Assembly: GCA_016716535.1 (NCBI GenBank)
Contig: JADJWD010000001.1
Coordinates: 62,001 to 126,000, forward strand
Direction: 5' to 3'
From: Betaproteobacteria bacterium
Lineage (GTDB): Bacteria > Pseudomonadota > Gammaproteobacteria > Burkholderiales > Burkholderiaceae_C
Length of the DNA: 64,000 nt
Shown piece by piece: positions 16,734-24,970 of the stretch. How positions within the stretch are numbered: position 1 is the first letter of the stretch; every line of letters starts with the position of its first letter. Both the position numbers and the translations under genes were made by a program. The notes below the pieces were generated by a model. That model searched no databases and was not told where the DNA came from. It saw only the letters and a list, made by a program, of their open reading frames with translations.

Positions 16734-18920
16734 TCAGGCCTGCTCGGACGAGGGAACCTTCGGCTCGCGTCGACCGCGCCCTTCGACGATGTCGCGCAAC
16801 TGGCCGACCGTGTACGGCTTGGACAGTACCGCATCGAACTCGTGCCCGGGATGCAGCGCCTCGAGGTCGGGCACCGACAGGCCGGTCACGGCGACGACGC
16901 GCGCGCGCCGCAGGCCGCTGGCGCGCTCGTAGATGCGCAGCCGCTGCGCCGCCTCGGCGCCGTCGAGGCCCGGCATCTGCACGTCCATCAGCACGAGGTC
17001 GAAGCGATGCCGCGAGAACTCGTCCAGCGCCTCCGTGCCGCTGTCGGCGACGACGACCTCGGACCCCAGTTCCTCGAGCATCGTGCGGCCGATGATCCGG
17101 TTCACCGGGTTGTCGTCGACCAGCAGCGTGCGCAGGCGTGGGGCCGGGGCCGGGCCCGCCGCGGGCACCGGCGCCCGCGCGTCGCCGAAGGCCCAGGTCA
17201 ACGCCTCGAACAACGACTCGCTGCCCAGCGGCCTGAAGACATGCCAGGCGTTCGCGAGGGTGCCGAAGGCCGCATCCTGCGCGACGCTGCTGACGACGAC
17301 GACACGGCGCTGCTTCGCCGCCGCGTCGCGCAGGATCTGCGACAGTTGCGCGGCGCATCGGCCGTGGCCTGCCCAGGCATCGACGAGCAGCGCCTGGGCG
17401 CCCGGCCGTGCCACCCACTCGTCGTCGCCGGGCACACGGTCGAGGAACTCGGTGTCGACCGCGGTGCCGCGCAGAAGGTGGCGCAACTGCCGCTCGAGTG
17501 GCGCGCTGGCGCCGATGACCCACAGTCGCCCGGGCGCGGGGCGCTCGCCGGCGCCGCCGCCGGGCTCGGTGCCCGCCTGCGTCTGCGCCGGCTCGGCCGG
17601 GATGCAGGGCACGCAGGGCACGTCGAAGTCGAAGCGGCTGCCGACGCCCGGCACGCTGGTGACGCCGATGTCGCCGCCCATGCGCCGCGCGAGGTCGCGG
17701 CTGATCGGCAGGCCGAGCCCCGTGCTGAACGCCGCTTCGCCCTCGTCGGCGCCGCTGACATAGGGCTCGAAGATCGCCTCGCTGCGGCCCGGCGGCACGC
17801 CGCGCCCGGTGTCATGCACCTCGAAACGCAGCAGCGCCTCGGTGGGCCGCAGCAGGCGCACCTGCACCGCGCCCCGGTCGGTGAACTTGACGGCGTTGGA
17901 CACCAGGTTGGACAGCACCTGCCGCACGCGCATCTCGTCGCCGACGATTCGCGCGGGGACGTCGGGCTCCGCCCACCAGCCGATCTCCACGTCGCGGCGG
18001 TGCGCCTGCGGCGCGAACAGCGAGGTCACGTCGGCCACCACCGATTGCGGCGCGTAGGGCTGCGCCTGCACGGCCGCCGGCAACGACTCGAGCTTGGCTT
18101 GCGCGAGAACGTCGTTGACGAGGTGCAGCAACCGCTCGGCGCTGTTGCGATGCAGCGACAGCAGTTGCCTGCGCGCCGGCGAGTCGGCGTCGTGCGCGAG
18201 CAACTGCGCGACGCCGACGATGCCGGTCATCGGCGTGCGGATCTCGTGGCTGATCTCGGCCACCGTGCGCGCGCGGCGCTCGGCGAGCCGGCGCGCGTGG
18301 TCGCGCTCGTCCTCGGTCAGGCGCAAGGCGCGTTGCAGCACCTCTTCCATGCCGCGGCGGCGGCGATAGACGATGTGCGACGCGGCGCCGATCAGGACCA
18401 GCGCCACGCCGGCCGCCAGCAGGCGCGCCGTATCCAGGCCCAGCGGGTTGGCCGCGTCGACGCCGACGAGGCCGCGCCGTGCCGCCCAGGTGACGGCGGC
18501 GGTCCAGGCGAGCAACCCGACGGCCAGCCGCACGGCCAGCTTCTGCCGCCCGGCGATGAAGACGACGGCCACCGTCGTCACGCCATAGACGAGCGCCGGC
18601 GCGTGGCTGCCGCGCTGTACGAAGATGACGCCGCCGATGCCGACGAGCATCGCCGTCGCGAGCACGGCGAGGCCGGTGTCGACGCGCCGCGTGCGGCGGG
18701 TCCACAGCACGGCCGCCGCGCTGAGGACGAAGCCCGCGACGATCGGCCACAGGAAGATCGAGCGCGGCGAGCGTACGACGAGCACCAGCGCGAACAGGGT
18801 CGTCACGCCGATGGCGGCACCGGCGAGCAGCGCGAAGGTCTGCCAGTCCGCCCGTTCATGCAGCACCGCCGCTTCGGCGCGGATTCGACTCAGCGATCCC
18901 TCCCGATCCGCAGCCGGCAT
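16734..18920 (-). CDS. Hybrid sensor histidine kinase/response regulator
   Basis: 728 residues. The ATG at 18920 has AGGGAG upstream, preferred over in-frame starts further 5'. About six membrane segments occupy residues 25-190, with no large periplasmic sensor domain. A short coiled coil follows, then HisKA with the phospho-acceptor His225 in AEISHEIRTPMTG, and HATPase_c with NLVSNAVKFTD, DTGRGVP and STGLGLPIS. A degenerate receiver-like segment is followed by a true receiver with LLVDDNPVNR and phospho-acceptor Asp646 in LMDVQMPGLDG, then Lys in LSKPYT. Output partner unknown. It lies 31 bp upstream of the VWA operon on the same strand, so they may be cotranscribed. Confidence 0.92.
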   Translation of the reverse strand: MPAADREGSLSRIRAEAAVLHERADWQTFALLAGAAIGVTTLFALVLVVRSPRSIFLWPIVAGFVLSAAAVLWTRRTRRVDTGLAVLATAMLVGIGGVIFVQRGSHAPALVYGVTTVAVVFIAGRQKLAVRLAVGLLAWTAAVTWAARRGLVGVDAANPLGLDTARLLAAGVALVLIGAASHIVYRRRRGMEEVLQRALRLTEDERDHARRLAERRARTVAEISHEIRTPMTGIVGVAQLLAHDADSPARRQLLSLHRNSAERLLHLVNDVLAQAKLESLPAAVQAQPYAPQSVVADVTSLFAPQAHRRDVEIGWWAEPDVPARIVGDEMRVRQVLSNLVSNAVKFTDRGAVQVRLLRPTEALLRFEVHDTGRGVPPGRSEAIFEPYVSGADEGEAAFSTGLGLPISRDLARRMGGDIGVTSVPGVGSRFDFDVPCVPCIPAEPAQTQAGTEPGGGAGERPAPGRLWVIGASAPLERQLRHLLRGTAVDTEFLDRVPGDDEWVARPGAQALLVDAWAGHGRCAAQLSQILRDAAAKQRRVVVVSSVAQDAAFGTLANAWHVFRPLGSESLFEALTWAFGDARAPVPAAGPAPAPRLRTLLVDDNPVNRIIGRTMLEELGSEVVVADSGTEALDEFSRHRFDLVLMDVQMPGLDGAEAAQRLRIYERASGLRRARVVAVTGLSVPDLEALHPGHEFDAVLSKPYTVGQLRDIVEGRGRREPKVPSSEQA

Positions 18921-19014
18921 CGTGCTCCCTCGTGCGCGTTGGGCCGGAGTGTATCGGCCGCTGCCGGGCGCAGAATCCCACGTCCGCCACTGCCGCACCG
19001 CGCCGCCCACCGCC

Positions 19015-20202
19015 ATGGATCTCAGCTACTCCGCCGAAGAAGAAGCCTTCCGCCGCGAGGTGCGCGAGTGGCTTCGCGCCAATCTGCCCGCCGACATCCG
19101 CGACAAGGTGGTGAACTACCGCCACCTGAGCAAGGACGACTACCTGCGCTGGCACAAGACGCTCGCCGCCAAGGGCTGGAGCGTGCCGCACTGGCCCGCC
19201 GAGTGGGGCGGCACCGGCTGGAACATCACGCAGCGCTACATCTACGACGAGGAGTTCGGGCTCGCGGGCGCGCCGCCGTTGCCTTCGTTCGGGCCGAACA
19301 TGTGCGCTTCGGTGCTGCTGCGCTTCGGCACAACAGCGCAGAAGCAGCGCTTCCTGCCGCGCATCCGCGAGGGCGACGACTTCTGGGTGCAGGGCTACTC
19401 CGAGCCCGGCGCCGGCAGCGACCTCGCGGCGCTGAAGACACGCGCCGATCGCAAGGACGACCACTACGTCGTCAACGGCCAGAAGATCTGGACGACGCTC
19501 GGCCACTACGGCGACTGGATCTTCTGCCTCGTGCGCACCGACTTCGCCGCCGAGAAGCGGCAGGAGGGCATCAGCTTCCTGCTCATCGACATGAAGACGC
19601 CGGGCATCACCGTGCGGCCGCTGATCCTGATGGACGGCGGGCACGAGGTGAACGAGGTCTTCTTCGACGACGTGAAGGTGCCGGTCGAGAACCTCGTCTA
19701 CGAGGAGAACAAGGGCTGGACGGTGGCCAAGTACCTGCTCGGCCACGAGCGCATGGGCTCCGGTGCCGTCGGCGCGGGCAAGCGCGAGGTGGCGGCGTTG
19801 CGTGCGCTGGCCGCGCGCGAGCAGAAGAACGGCCGGCCGCTGCTCGAAGACCCGCGCTTTCGCGACCGCCTCTCGCGCGCCGAGATCGAATTGGCCGCGC
19901 TCGAGATCACGAGCATGCGCTTTCTCGACCAGATGCGCCGCACCGGCCAGCCGCCGGGCGCCGACGTGTCGATGCTGAAGATCCGCGCCACCGAGGTGCA
20001 GCAGCTGATCACCGAGCTGATGATGCAGGCCGCTGGCCCGCAGGCGGCGCCGTTCGCGGCCGTCGAAGGCGGCGAGGTCGACGCGTTCACCTCGCGCCTG
20101 GCGCCGCGCTACTGCAACTACCGCAAGGCGAGCATCTACGCGGGCTCCAACGAGATCCAGCGCAACATCATCGCCAAGATGACCCTGGGGCTGCCGGCAT
20201 GA
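19015..20202 (+). CDS. Acyl-CoA dehydrogenase, large subunit of a heteromeric pair
   Basis: 395-residue flavoenzyme. Motifs include PAEWGGTGW, WVQGYSEPGAGSDLAALKTR (FAD/substrate loop), NGQKIWTT, and C-terminal YAGSNEIQRNIIAKMTLGLP. The usual catalytic Glu before the G-[ST] of this last motif is Ala here (YAGS). That is common in heteromeric acyl-CoA dehydrogenases such as pimeloyl-CoA (PimCD-type) or sterol side-chain enzymes. The stop overlaps the next gene's start (ATGA), as expected for subunits made in equal amounts. The acyl substrate is unknown. Confidence 0.92.
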   Translation: MDLSYSAEEEAFRREVREWLRANLPADIRDKVVNYRHLSKDDYLRWHKTLAAKGWSVPHWPAEWGGTGWNITQRYIYDEEFGLAGAPPLPSFGPNMCASVLLRFGTTAQKQRFLPRIREGDDFWVQGYSEPGAGSDLAALKTRADRKDDHYVVNGQKIWTTLGHYGDWIFCLVRTDFAAEKRQEGISFLLIDMKTPGITVRPLILMDGGHEVNEVFFDDVKVPVENLVYEENKGWTVAKYLLGHERMGSGAVGAGKREVAALRALAAREQKNGRPLLEDPRFRDRLSRAEIELAALEITSMRFLDQMRRTGQPPGADVSMLKIRATEVQQLITELMMQAAGPQAAPFAAVEGGEVDAFTSRLAPRYCNYRKASIYAGSNEIQRNIIAKMTLGLPA

Positions 20203-21335
20203 ACTTCGAACACACCGAGGAGCAGCGGCAGCTCGCCGACTCGCTGAACAAGTACCTCGCCGCGCACTACGGCTTCGAGCAACGCAAGGCCATCATCGGC
20301 TCGCCCACCGGCTTCAGCGACGCGGTGTGGAACGCGTTCGCCGAGATGGGGCTGACCGCCATCGCGCTGCCCGAGGCCGACGGCGGCTTCGGCGGCGGCG
20401 CGCTGGACCTCCTGGCGCCGATGCAGGCGTTGGGCGCGGCGCTGGTGGTAGAGCCGTTGCTGGATCACATCGCGCTCGGCGCGCGGCTCGTGGCGTGCGC
20501 CGGCTCTGACGCGCAGCGCGCGGCGTGGTTGCCGGGGGCGATCGACGGCAGCGTGAAGCTCGCGTTCGCGGGGCTCGAGCCGGGGCGGCGGTACGAGCTA
20601 GCGCCGGTGGTGACGACGGCGCGACAAAGCGGCAACGGCTGGGCGCTCGATGGCCGCAAGGCGGTTGTCGTTGGCGCGCCGTCGGCGACGCGGCTCGTCG
20701 TCTCGGCGCGCACGGGTGGGAATGCCGGAGGCGACTCCGGCACCAGCCTCTTCCTCGTCGAGCCGAAGCAGCCGGGCGTCGCCCTGAACCCCTGCCGCAC
20801 GATCGACGGCCAGCGAGCCGCCGACGTCACCTTCACGAACGTTGCCCTCGGCGCCGACGCGCTGCTCGGCGCCGAAGGTGGCGCGCAACCGTTCATCGAC
20901 GAGGCCGCCGACTTCGCCACCGCGCTGCTGTGCGCCGAGGCGATCGGCGCGATGCAGTCGGCCAACGACGCGACGCTCGAGTACCTGAAGACCCGCAGGC
21001 AATTCGGCGCGCCGATCGGCGTCAACCAGGCGCTGCAGCACCGCATGGTCGAGATGTTCATCAGCACCGAGCAGGCCCGCTCGATGGCCATCCTCGCCGC
21101 GAGCAAGGTCGACAAGGCGAGCGACCCGCACGAGCGCCAGCGCGCCGTCTCGGCCGCGAAGGTGAAGATCGCCGACGCCGCGCGCCAGGTCAGCCAGGAG
21201 GCGGTGCAGCTGCACGGCGGCATGGGCATGACCGAGGAGCTGAAGGTCTCGCACACCTTCCGCCGGCTGACGATGATCGCGCAGCGCTTCGGCGACGCCG
21301 ATCACCACCTCGAGCGTTACGCGGCGCTGGGCTGA
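20199..21335 (+). CDS. Acyl-CoA dehydrogenase, small subunit of a heteromeric pair
   Basis: 378 residues. It begins with MNFEHTEEQRQLADSLNKYL and contains LPEADGGFGGGALDL, RRQFGAPIGVNQALQHRMVE and QLHGGMGMTEELKVSHTFRR. Its middle domain is shorter and more divergent than in typical homotetrameric enzymes, as in PimD/FadE-type partner subunits. It is translationally coupled to the preceding dehydrogenase, and the pair most likely forms an alpha2beta2 enzyme. The operon ends here at a GC-rich hairpin. Confidence 0.9.
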   Translation: MNFEHTEEQRQLADSLNKYLAAHYGFEQRKAIIGSPTGFSDAVWNAFAEMGLTAIALPEADGGFGGGALDLLAPMQALGAALVVEPLLDHIALGARLVACAGSDAQRAAWLPGAIDGSVKLAFAGLEPGRRYELAPVVTTARQSGNGWALDGRKAVVVGAPSATRLVVSARTGGNAGGDSGTSLFLVEPKQPGVALNPCRTIDGQRAADVTFTNVALGADALLGAEGGAQPFIDEAADFATALLCAEAIGAMQSANDATLEYLKTRRQFGAPIGVNQALQHRMVEMFISTEQARSMAILAASKVDKASDPHERQRAVSAAKVKIADAARQVSQEAVQLHGGMGMTEELKVSHTFRRLTMIAQRFGDADHHLERYAALG

Positions 21336-21341
21336 GGGCAG

Positions 21342-21394
21342 GCCTCGGGCCGCCCGGCCACCCGCACGCCCAGGCGTGCGGGTTTCCCCGAGGC
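21342..21394 (+). terminator. Nested hairpin terminator after the acyl-CoA dehydrogenase pair
   Basis: Inner stem CCCGCACGC (21361-21369) with GCGTGCGGG (21374-21382) and a 4-nt loop, followed by TTT. It is enclosed by outer arms GCCTCGGG (21342-21349) and CCCGAGGC (21387-21394). It sits 7 bp after the stop codon, fitting intrinsic termination. Confidence 0.7.
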
Positions 21395-21403
21395 GCGCGC
21401 GAA

Positions 21404-21428
21404 GTGAAAGTCTGTGATATTTTTTCAC
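21404..21428. promoter_or_regulatory. Imperfect palindrome upstream of the amidohydrolase operon
   Basis: GTGAAA (21404-21409) and TTTCAC (21423-21428) arms flank an AT-rich centre TCTGTGATATT, 45 bp before the first gene of the operon. It is the only AT-rich patch here. The XRE-cupin regulator encoded inside the operon is a plausible binder, but this is inference. Confidence 0.45.
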
Positions 21429-21472
21429 CTCCGTGAATCCGGCGGCCGCAAGCCCGCCGTGCCGAGCGTCCC

Positions 21473-23347
21473 ATGAGCACCCGCGCCCCGCGCCCCGCGC
21501 TGACCATCTTCAAGGCGCGTCGCATCCACACGATGGAGCCCTCGCGGCCTGAAGCCACGGCGGTGGCGGTGGCCGAAGGGCGCATCGTGGCCGTGGGCGA
21601 CATGGATTCGATGGCGCCGTGGTGCGAAGGCCGCCAGGTCACCGTGGACGACTCGCTGCAGCGGCACGTGCTGCTGCCCGGGCTGATCGACAACCACATC
21701 CACCCGTTCCTCGGTGCGCTGCTGATGCCCACCGAGCACATCGCACCGGAGCCCTGGCGGCAGGCCGACGGCAGCATCAAGCCGGCGGCACGCACGCCCG
21801 AGGACTACCGGCGCGCGCTGCTGCAGGCCGCGGCCGCGCAGCCCGACCCGACGCGCTGGTTCGTGAGCTTCGGCTACCAGCCGCAACTGCACGGGCGGCT
21901 GGGCCGGGCGGAGCTGGACGCGCTGTTCCCCGACCGGCCGGTCATCCTCATCCAGCGCAGCTTCCACGAGACCTACTGCAACACCGCCGCCACCACCCGG
22001 CTCGGCCTGACCGCCGAGGCGGTGGCCGGCCACCCGCAGGTGGACTGGCCGAACGGCCACTTCTACGAAACCGGCAACAAGCTCGTGATCTCGCGGCTGA
22101 TGCCCGACATCCTCAAGCCCGACTGGTATGGCCGCGGCCTGGCGATGACGGCCAGGCTGATGCAGCAGGGCGGCATCACGACGGCGGGCGACATGCTCTT
22201 CGGCAGCATCAACCCCGAGTTCGAACTCGCTGCGTTGGACCAGGTGCTGCACCAGGGCCACGCGCCGATGCGCGTCGTCAACATCTTCGACGCGCGCGGC
22301 TTCTCCAACCGCGCCAGCGGCCGCAGCTTCGGCCCGCCGAACCAGCCGATCGACTTCGAAGCGGGCCTGGCCGCGATGCAGCCGATGTTCGAGCGCGCCG
22401 GACCGAAAGTGTGGTTCACCAAGGCGGCCAAGCTCTTCGCCGACGGCGCCATGTTCTCGCAACTGATGCAGATGAACCCGCCCGGCTACACCGACGGCCA
22501 CCACGGCGAATGGCTGATGGCGCCCGAGGTGCTGGCCGCGGGCGTGCGCACGTTCTGGAACGCGGGCTGGCAGATCCACGTGCACGTCAACGGCGACGGC
22601 GGCATGGACTCGGTGCTGGCCGCGCTCGAGGCGGCGCAGGCCGGGCGGCCGCGCTTCGACCACCGCTTCTTCATGCACCACGTGGGCTACCACGCCGCCG
22701 CGCAGACGGCACGCATCGCGGCGCTGGGCGCACACGCCAGCGTCAACCCGTACTACATCCACGCGCTGGCCGACGACTACGCGCGCTTCGGCCTCGGCGA
22801 GGAGCGCGCCTCGCAGATCGTGCGTGCCGGCTCGCTCGCCCGGGCCGGCCTGCGGCTGTCGTTCCACAGCGACTTCATGATGGCGCCGCCCGAGCCACTG
22901 CTGCTGGCGTGGTGCGCCGCCACGCGCCGCACGCGCGAAGGCCGGGTCGTCGCGCCCGACGAACGCCTGTCGCTCGAGCAGGCGCTGCGCGGCATCACCC
23001 TCGATGCGGCCTGGGCGCTGCGTGTCGAGCACGAGGTGGGCTCGATCGCCGCCGGCAAGCGCGCCGACTTCTGCGTGCTGGCCGACGACCCGTTCGAGAT
23101 GGGCCCGGAGCGGCTGAAGGACGTGCGCATCGCGGGCACCGTGTTCGAGGGGCAGAAGCACCTGCTCTCTGCGCCACAGGCCAGCCTGCTGGCCGCGCTG
23201 CCAGCGCCGCCGCCCGCGCGCCGGCAAGGCTTGAACTACCGCCCGGTGGCGCGCTGCGCGACGCCGCTGCCCGACCTGTGCGAAGCCGGCCGCGGCCTGG
23301 CCGCGCTCGCTTCACGCCAATTCAACACCGGAGGAGTGCACTCATGA
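21473..23347 (+). CDS. Amidohydrolase family protein (YtcJ-like, amidohydrolase 3)
   Basis: 624-residue metal-dependent hydrolase. Metal ligands appear as LPGLIDNHIHPFL near residue 75, WQIHVHVNGDGGMD near residue 370, FFMHHVGYH, and the late SFHSDFMMAPPEP. The C-terminal composite domain strand has AAGKRADFCVLADDPFE. No signal peptide is visible, so it is probably cytoplasmic. YtcJ-type enzymes deacylate or open amide and imide bonds. It is first in an operon with a peptide-type ABC transporter, so it likely hydrolyses the imported compound. Its stop overlaps the next start (ATGA). Confidence 0.9.
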   Translation: MSTRAPRPALTIFKARRIHTMEPSRPEATAVAVAEGRIVAVGDMDSMAPWCEGRQVTVDDSLQRHVLLPGLIDNHIHPFLGALLMPTEHIAPEPWRQADGSIKPAARTPEDYRRALLQAAAAQPDPTRWFVSFGYQPQLHGRLGRAELDALFPDRPVILIQRSFHETYCNTAATTRLGLTAEAVAGHPQVDWPNGHFYETGNKLVISRLMPDILKPDWYGRGLAMTARLMQQGGITTAGDMLFGSINPEFELAALDQVLHQGHAPMRVVNIFDARGFSNRASGRSFGPPNQPIDFEAGLAAMQPMFERAGPKVWFTKAAKLFADGAMFSQLMQMNPPGYTDGHHGEWLMAPEVLAAGVRTFWNAGWQIHVHVNGDGGMDSVLAALEAAQAGRPRFDHRFFMHHVGYHAAAQTARIAALGAHASVNPYYIHALADDYARFGLGEERASQIVRAGSLARAGLRLSFHSDFMMAPPEPLLLAWCAATRRTREGRVVAPDERLSLEQALRGITLDAAWALRVEHEVGSIAAGKRADFCVLADDPFEMGPERLKDVRIAGTVFEGQKHLLSAPQASLLAALPAPPPARRQGLNYRPVARCATPLPDLCEAGRGLAALASRQFNTGGVHS

Positions 23348-24906
23348 AACGATGGCTCGTCACGCTCGCTGCGGCGCTGCTGCCACTGGCCGCCGCCGCC
23401 CAGCCGGGCTCGGCCGGCACCTTGGTCATCGGCTTCGGCCAGGCACCCCGGCACCTGAACTCGGCCGTGCAGTCGGGCGTGGCCACCGGCGTGCCCGCGG
23501 CGCAGATCTTCGCCAGCCCGCTGCGCTTCGACAAGGACTGGAACCCCGAGCCCTACCTGGCGGAGAGCTGGAGCTTCCAGGACGACGGCAAGAGCCTGCT
23601 GCTGAAGATCCGCGCCGGCGCCACCTTCCACGACGGAAGACCCATCACCAGCGAGGACGTGGCCTTCTCGATCATGACGATCAAGGCCAACCACCCGTTC
23701 CAGGCCATGTTCGCACCGGTGGAGCGGGTGGACACGCCTTCGCCGCAGATCGCCATCATCCGCATGAGCGCGCCGCATCCGGCGATCCTGCTGGCGATGG
23801 CGCCGCCCTTCGCCCCCATCATCCCCAAGCACGTGTTCGGCGACGGCGCTGACGTGCGCACGCACCCGAAGAACAACCTGCCGGTCGGCTCCGGGCCGTA
23901 CAGGGTGGTGTCGTTCAACCCGCGCGAAGCCATCGTGCTGGAGCGCTACCCCGGCTTCTTCTTCAAGGACCGGCCGCAGTTCGAGCGCGTCATCTTCCGC
24001 ATGATCAGCGACAACGCCGCGCAGGCGCTGGCGCTGGAGAAGGGCGAGGTCGACCTGCTGCCGGGCTCGGTGACGTTGTCGCAGTTCAACCAGCTGTCCA
24101 AGGCCAAGGACGTGGTGCTCTCGCGCAGGGGCGGCGAGGCCATCGGCCCGCTCGGCTGGCTCGCCTTCAATCTCAAGCGCAAGCCCTTCGACGACGTGCG
24201 CGTGCGGCAGGCCATCGCACATGCCATCGACAGAGACTTCATCGTCAAGAGCCTGCACCAGGGCATCACCAAGGTGGCCACGGGGCCGATCGCGCCGGGC
24301 TCGCCCTTCTACAGCGACAAGGTCGAACGCTACCCGCTCGACCTGAAGAAGGCCGCCGCGCTGCTGGACGCCGCCGGCCTCAAGCCCGACGGCAGCGGCA
24401 GGCGCTTCGGCATGACGGTCGACTTCCTGCCCAACACGCCCGACAACTCGCAGACCATCGCCGAGTACCTGCGGCCGCAGCTGAAGAAGATCGGCATCGA
24501 GGTGACGGTGCGCACGAGCCCCGACTTCCCCACCTGGGCCCGGCGCGTGGCCACGCACGACTTCGACGCCACGATGGACGGTGCCTTCAACTACGGCGAC
24601 CCGGTCATCGGCGTGCACCGCACCTACCTCAGCAGCAACATCAAGCCGGGCGTCATCTGGTCCAACACGCAGAACTACGTCAACCCGAAGGTCGACGAGC
24701 TGCTCGCGCAGGCCACGGTCGAGAAGGACCTCGAGAAGCGCAAGAAGCTCTACGCCGAGTTCCAGCGCCTGGTGGTGGCCGACGTGCCGCAGGTCTTCAC
24801 GCACGTGTGGGGGCAAGGCTATGCGGCGCGCAAGGACCTCGTGAACGTGCCGGAGTCGATCTGGGCGCCGATGGTGCCGTTCGACCAGATGTCGCGGCGT
24901 AAGTGA
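23344..24906 (+). CDS. ABC transporter substrate-binding protein, peptide/opine family (SBP_bac_5)
   Basis: 520 residues with a signal peptide (MKRWLVTLAAALLPLAAAAQ). It has family motifs: PYLAESWSFQDDGKSLLLKI, FHDGRPITSEDVAFSI, GSGPYRVVSFNPREAIVLER and DVRVRQAIAHAIDRD. It delivers an oligopeptide-like or amine solute to the permeases at 28114-30034. It is coupled to the amidohydrolase by an ATGA overlap. The permease and ATPase genes are separated from it by an oxidoreductase and a regulator gene, which is an unusual order for a dpp-type operon. Confidence 0.94.
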   Translation: MKRWLVTLAAALLPLAAAAQPGSAGTLVIGFGQAPRHLNSAVQSGVATGVPAAQIFASPLRFDKDWNPEPYLAESWSFQDDGKSLLLKIRAGATFHDGRPITSEDVAFSIMTIKANHPFQAMFAPVERVDTPSPQIAIIRMSAPHPAILLAMAPPFAPIIPKHVFGDGADVRTHPKNNLPVGSGPYRVVSFNPREAIVLERYPGFFFKDRPQFERVIFRMISDNAAQALALEKGEVDLLPGSVTLSQFNQLSKAKDVVLSRRGGEAIGPLGWLAFNLKRKPFDDVRVRQAIAHAIDRDFIVKSLHQGITKVATGPIAPGSPFYSDKVERYPLDLKKAAALLDAAGLKPDGSGRRFGMTVDFLPNTPDNSQTIAEYLRPQLKKIGIEVTVRTSPDFPTWARRVATHDFDATMDGAFNYGDPVIGVHRTYLSSNIKPGVIWSNTQNYVNPKVDELLAQATVEKDLEKRKKLYAEFQRLVVADVPQVFTHVWGQGYAARKDLVNVPESIWAPMVPFDQMSRRK

Positions 24907-24970
24907 GGCAGGGAACAAGGCGCTGTGCACGCGCCGGCGGCACGCTGAACGACCCGATCCACTTCAAGGC

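Noticed and set aside
16842..20198. Plus-strand long open frame opposite the histidine kinase that runs into the second acyl-CoA dehydrogenase
   Set aside because: Only the part from 20199 has protein-like sequence; the rest is a shadow of the kinase and of the first dehydrogenase in another frame.
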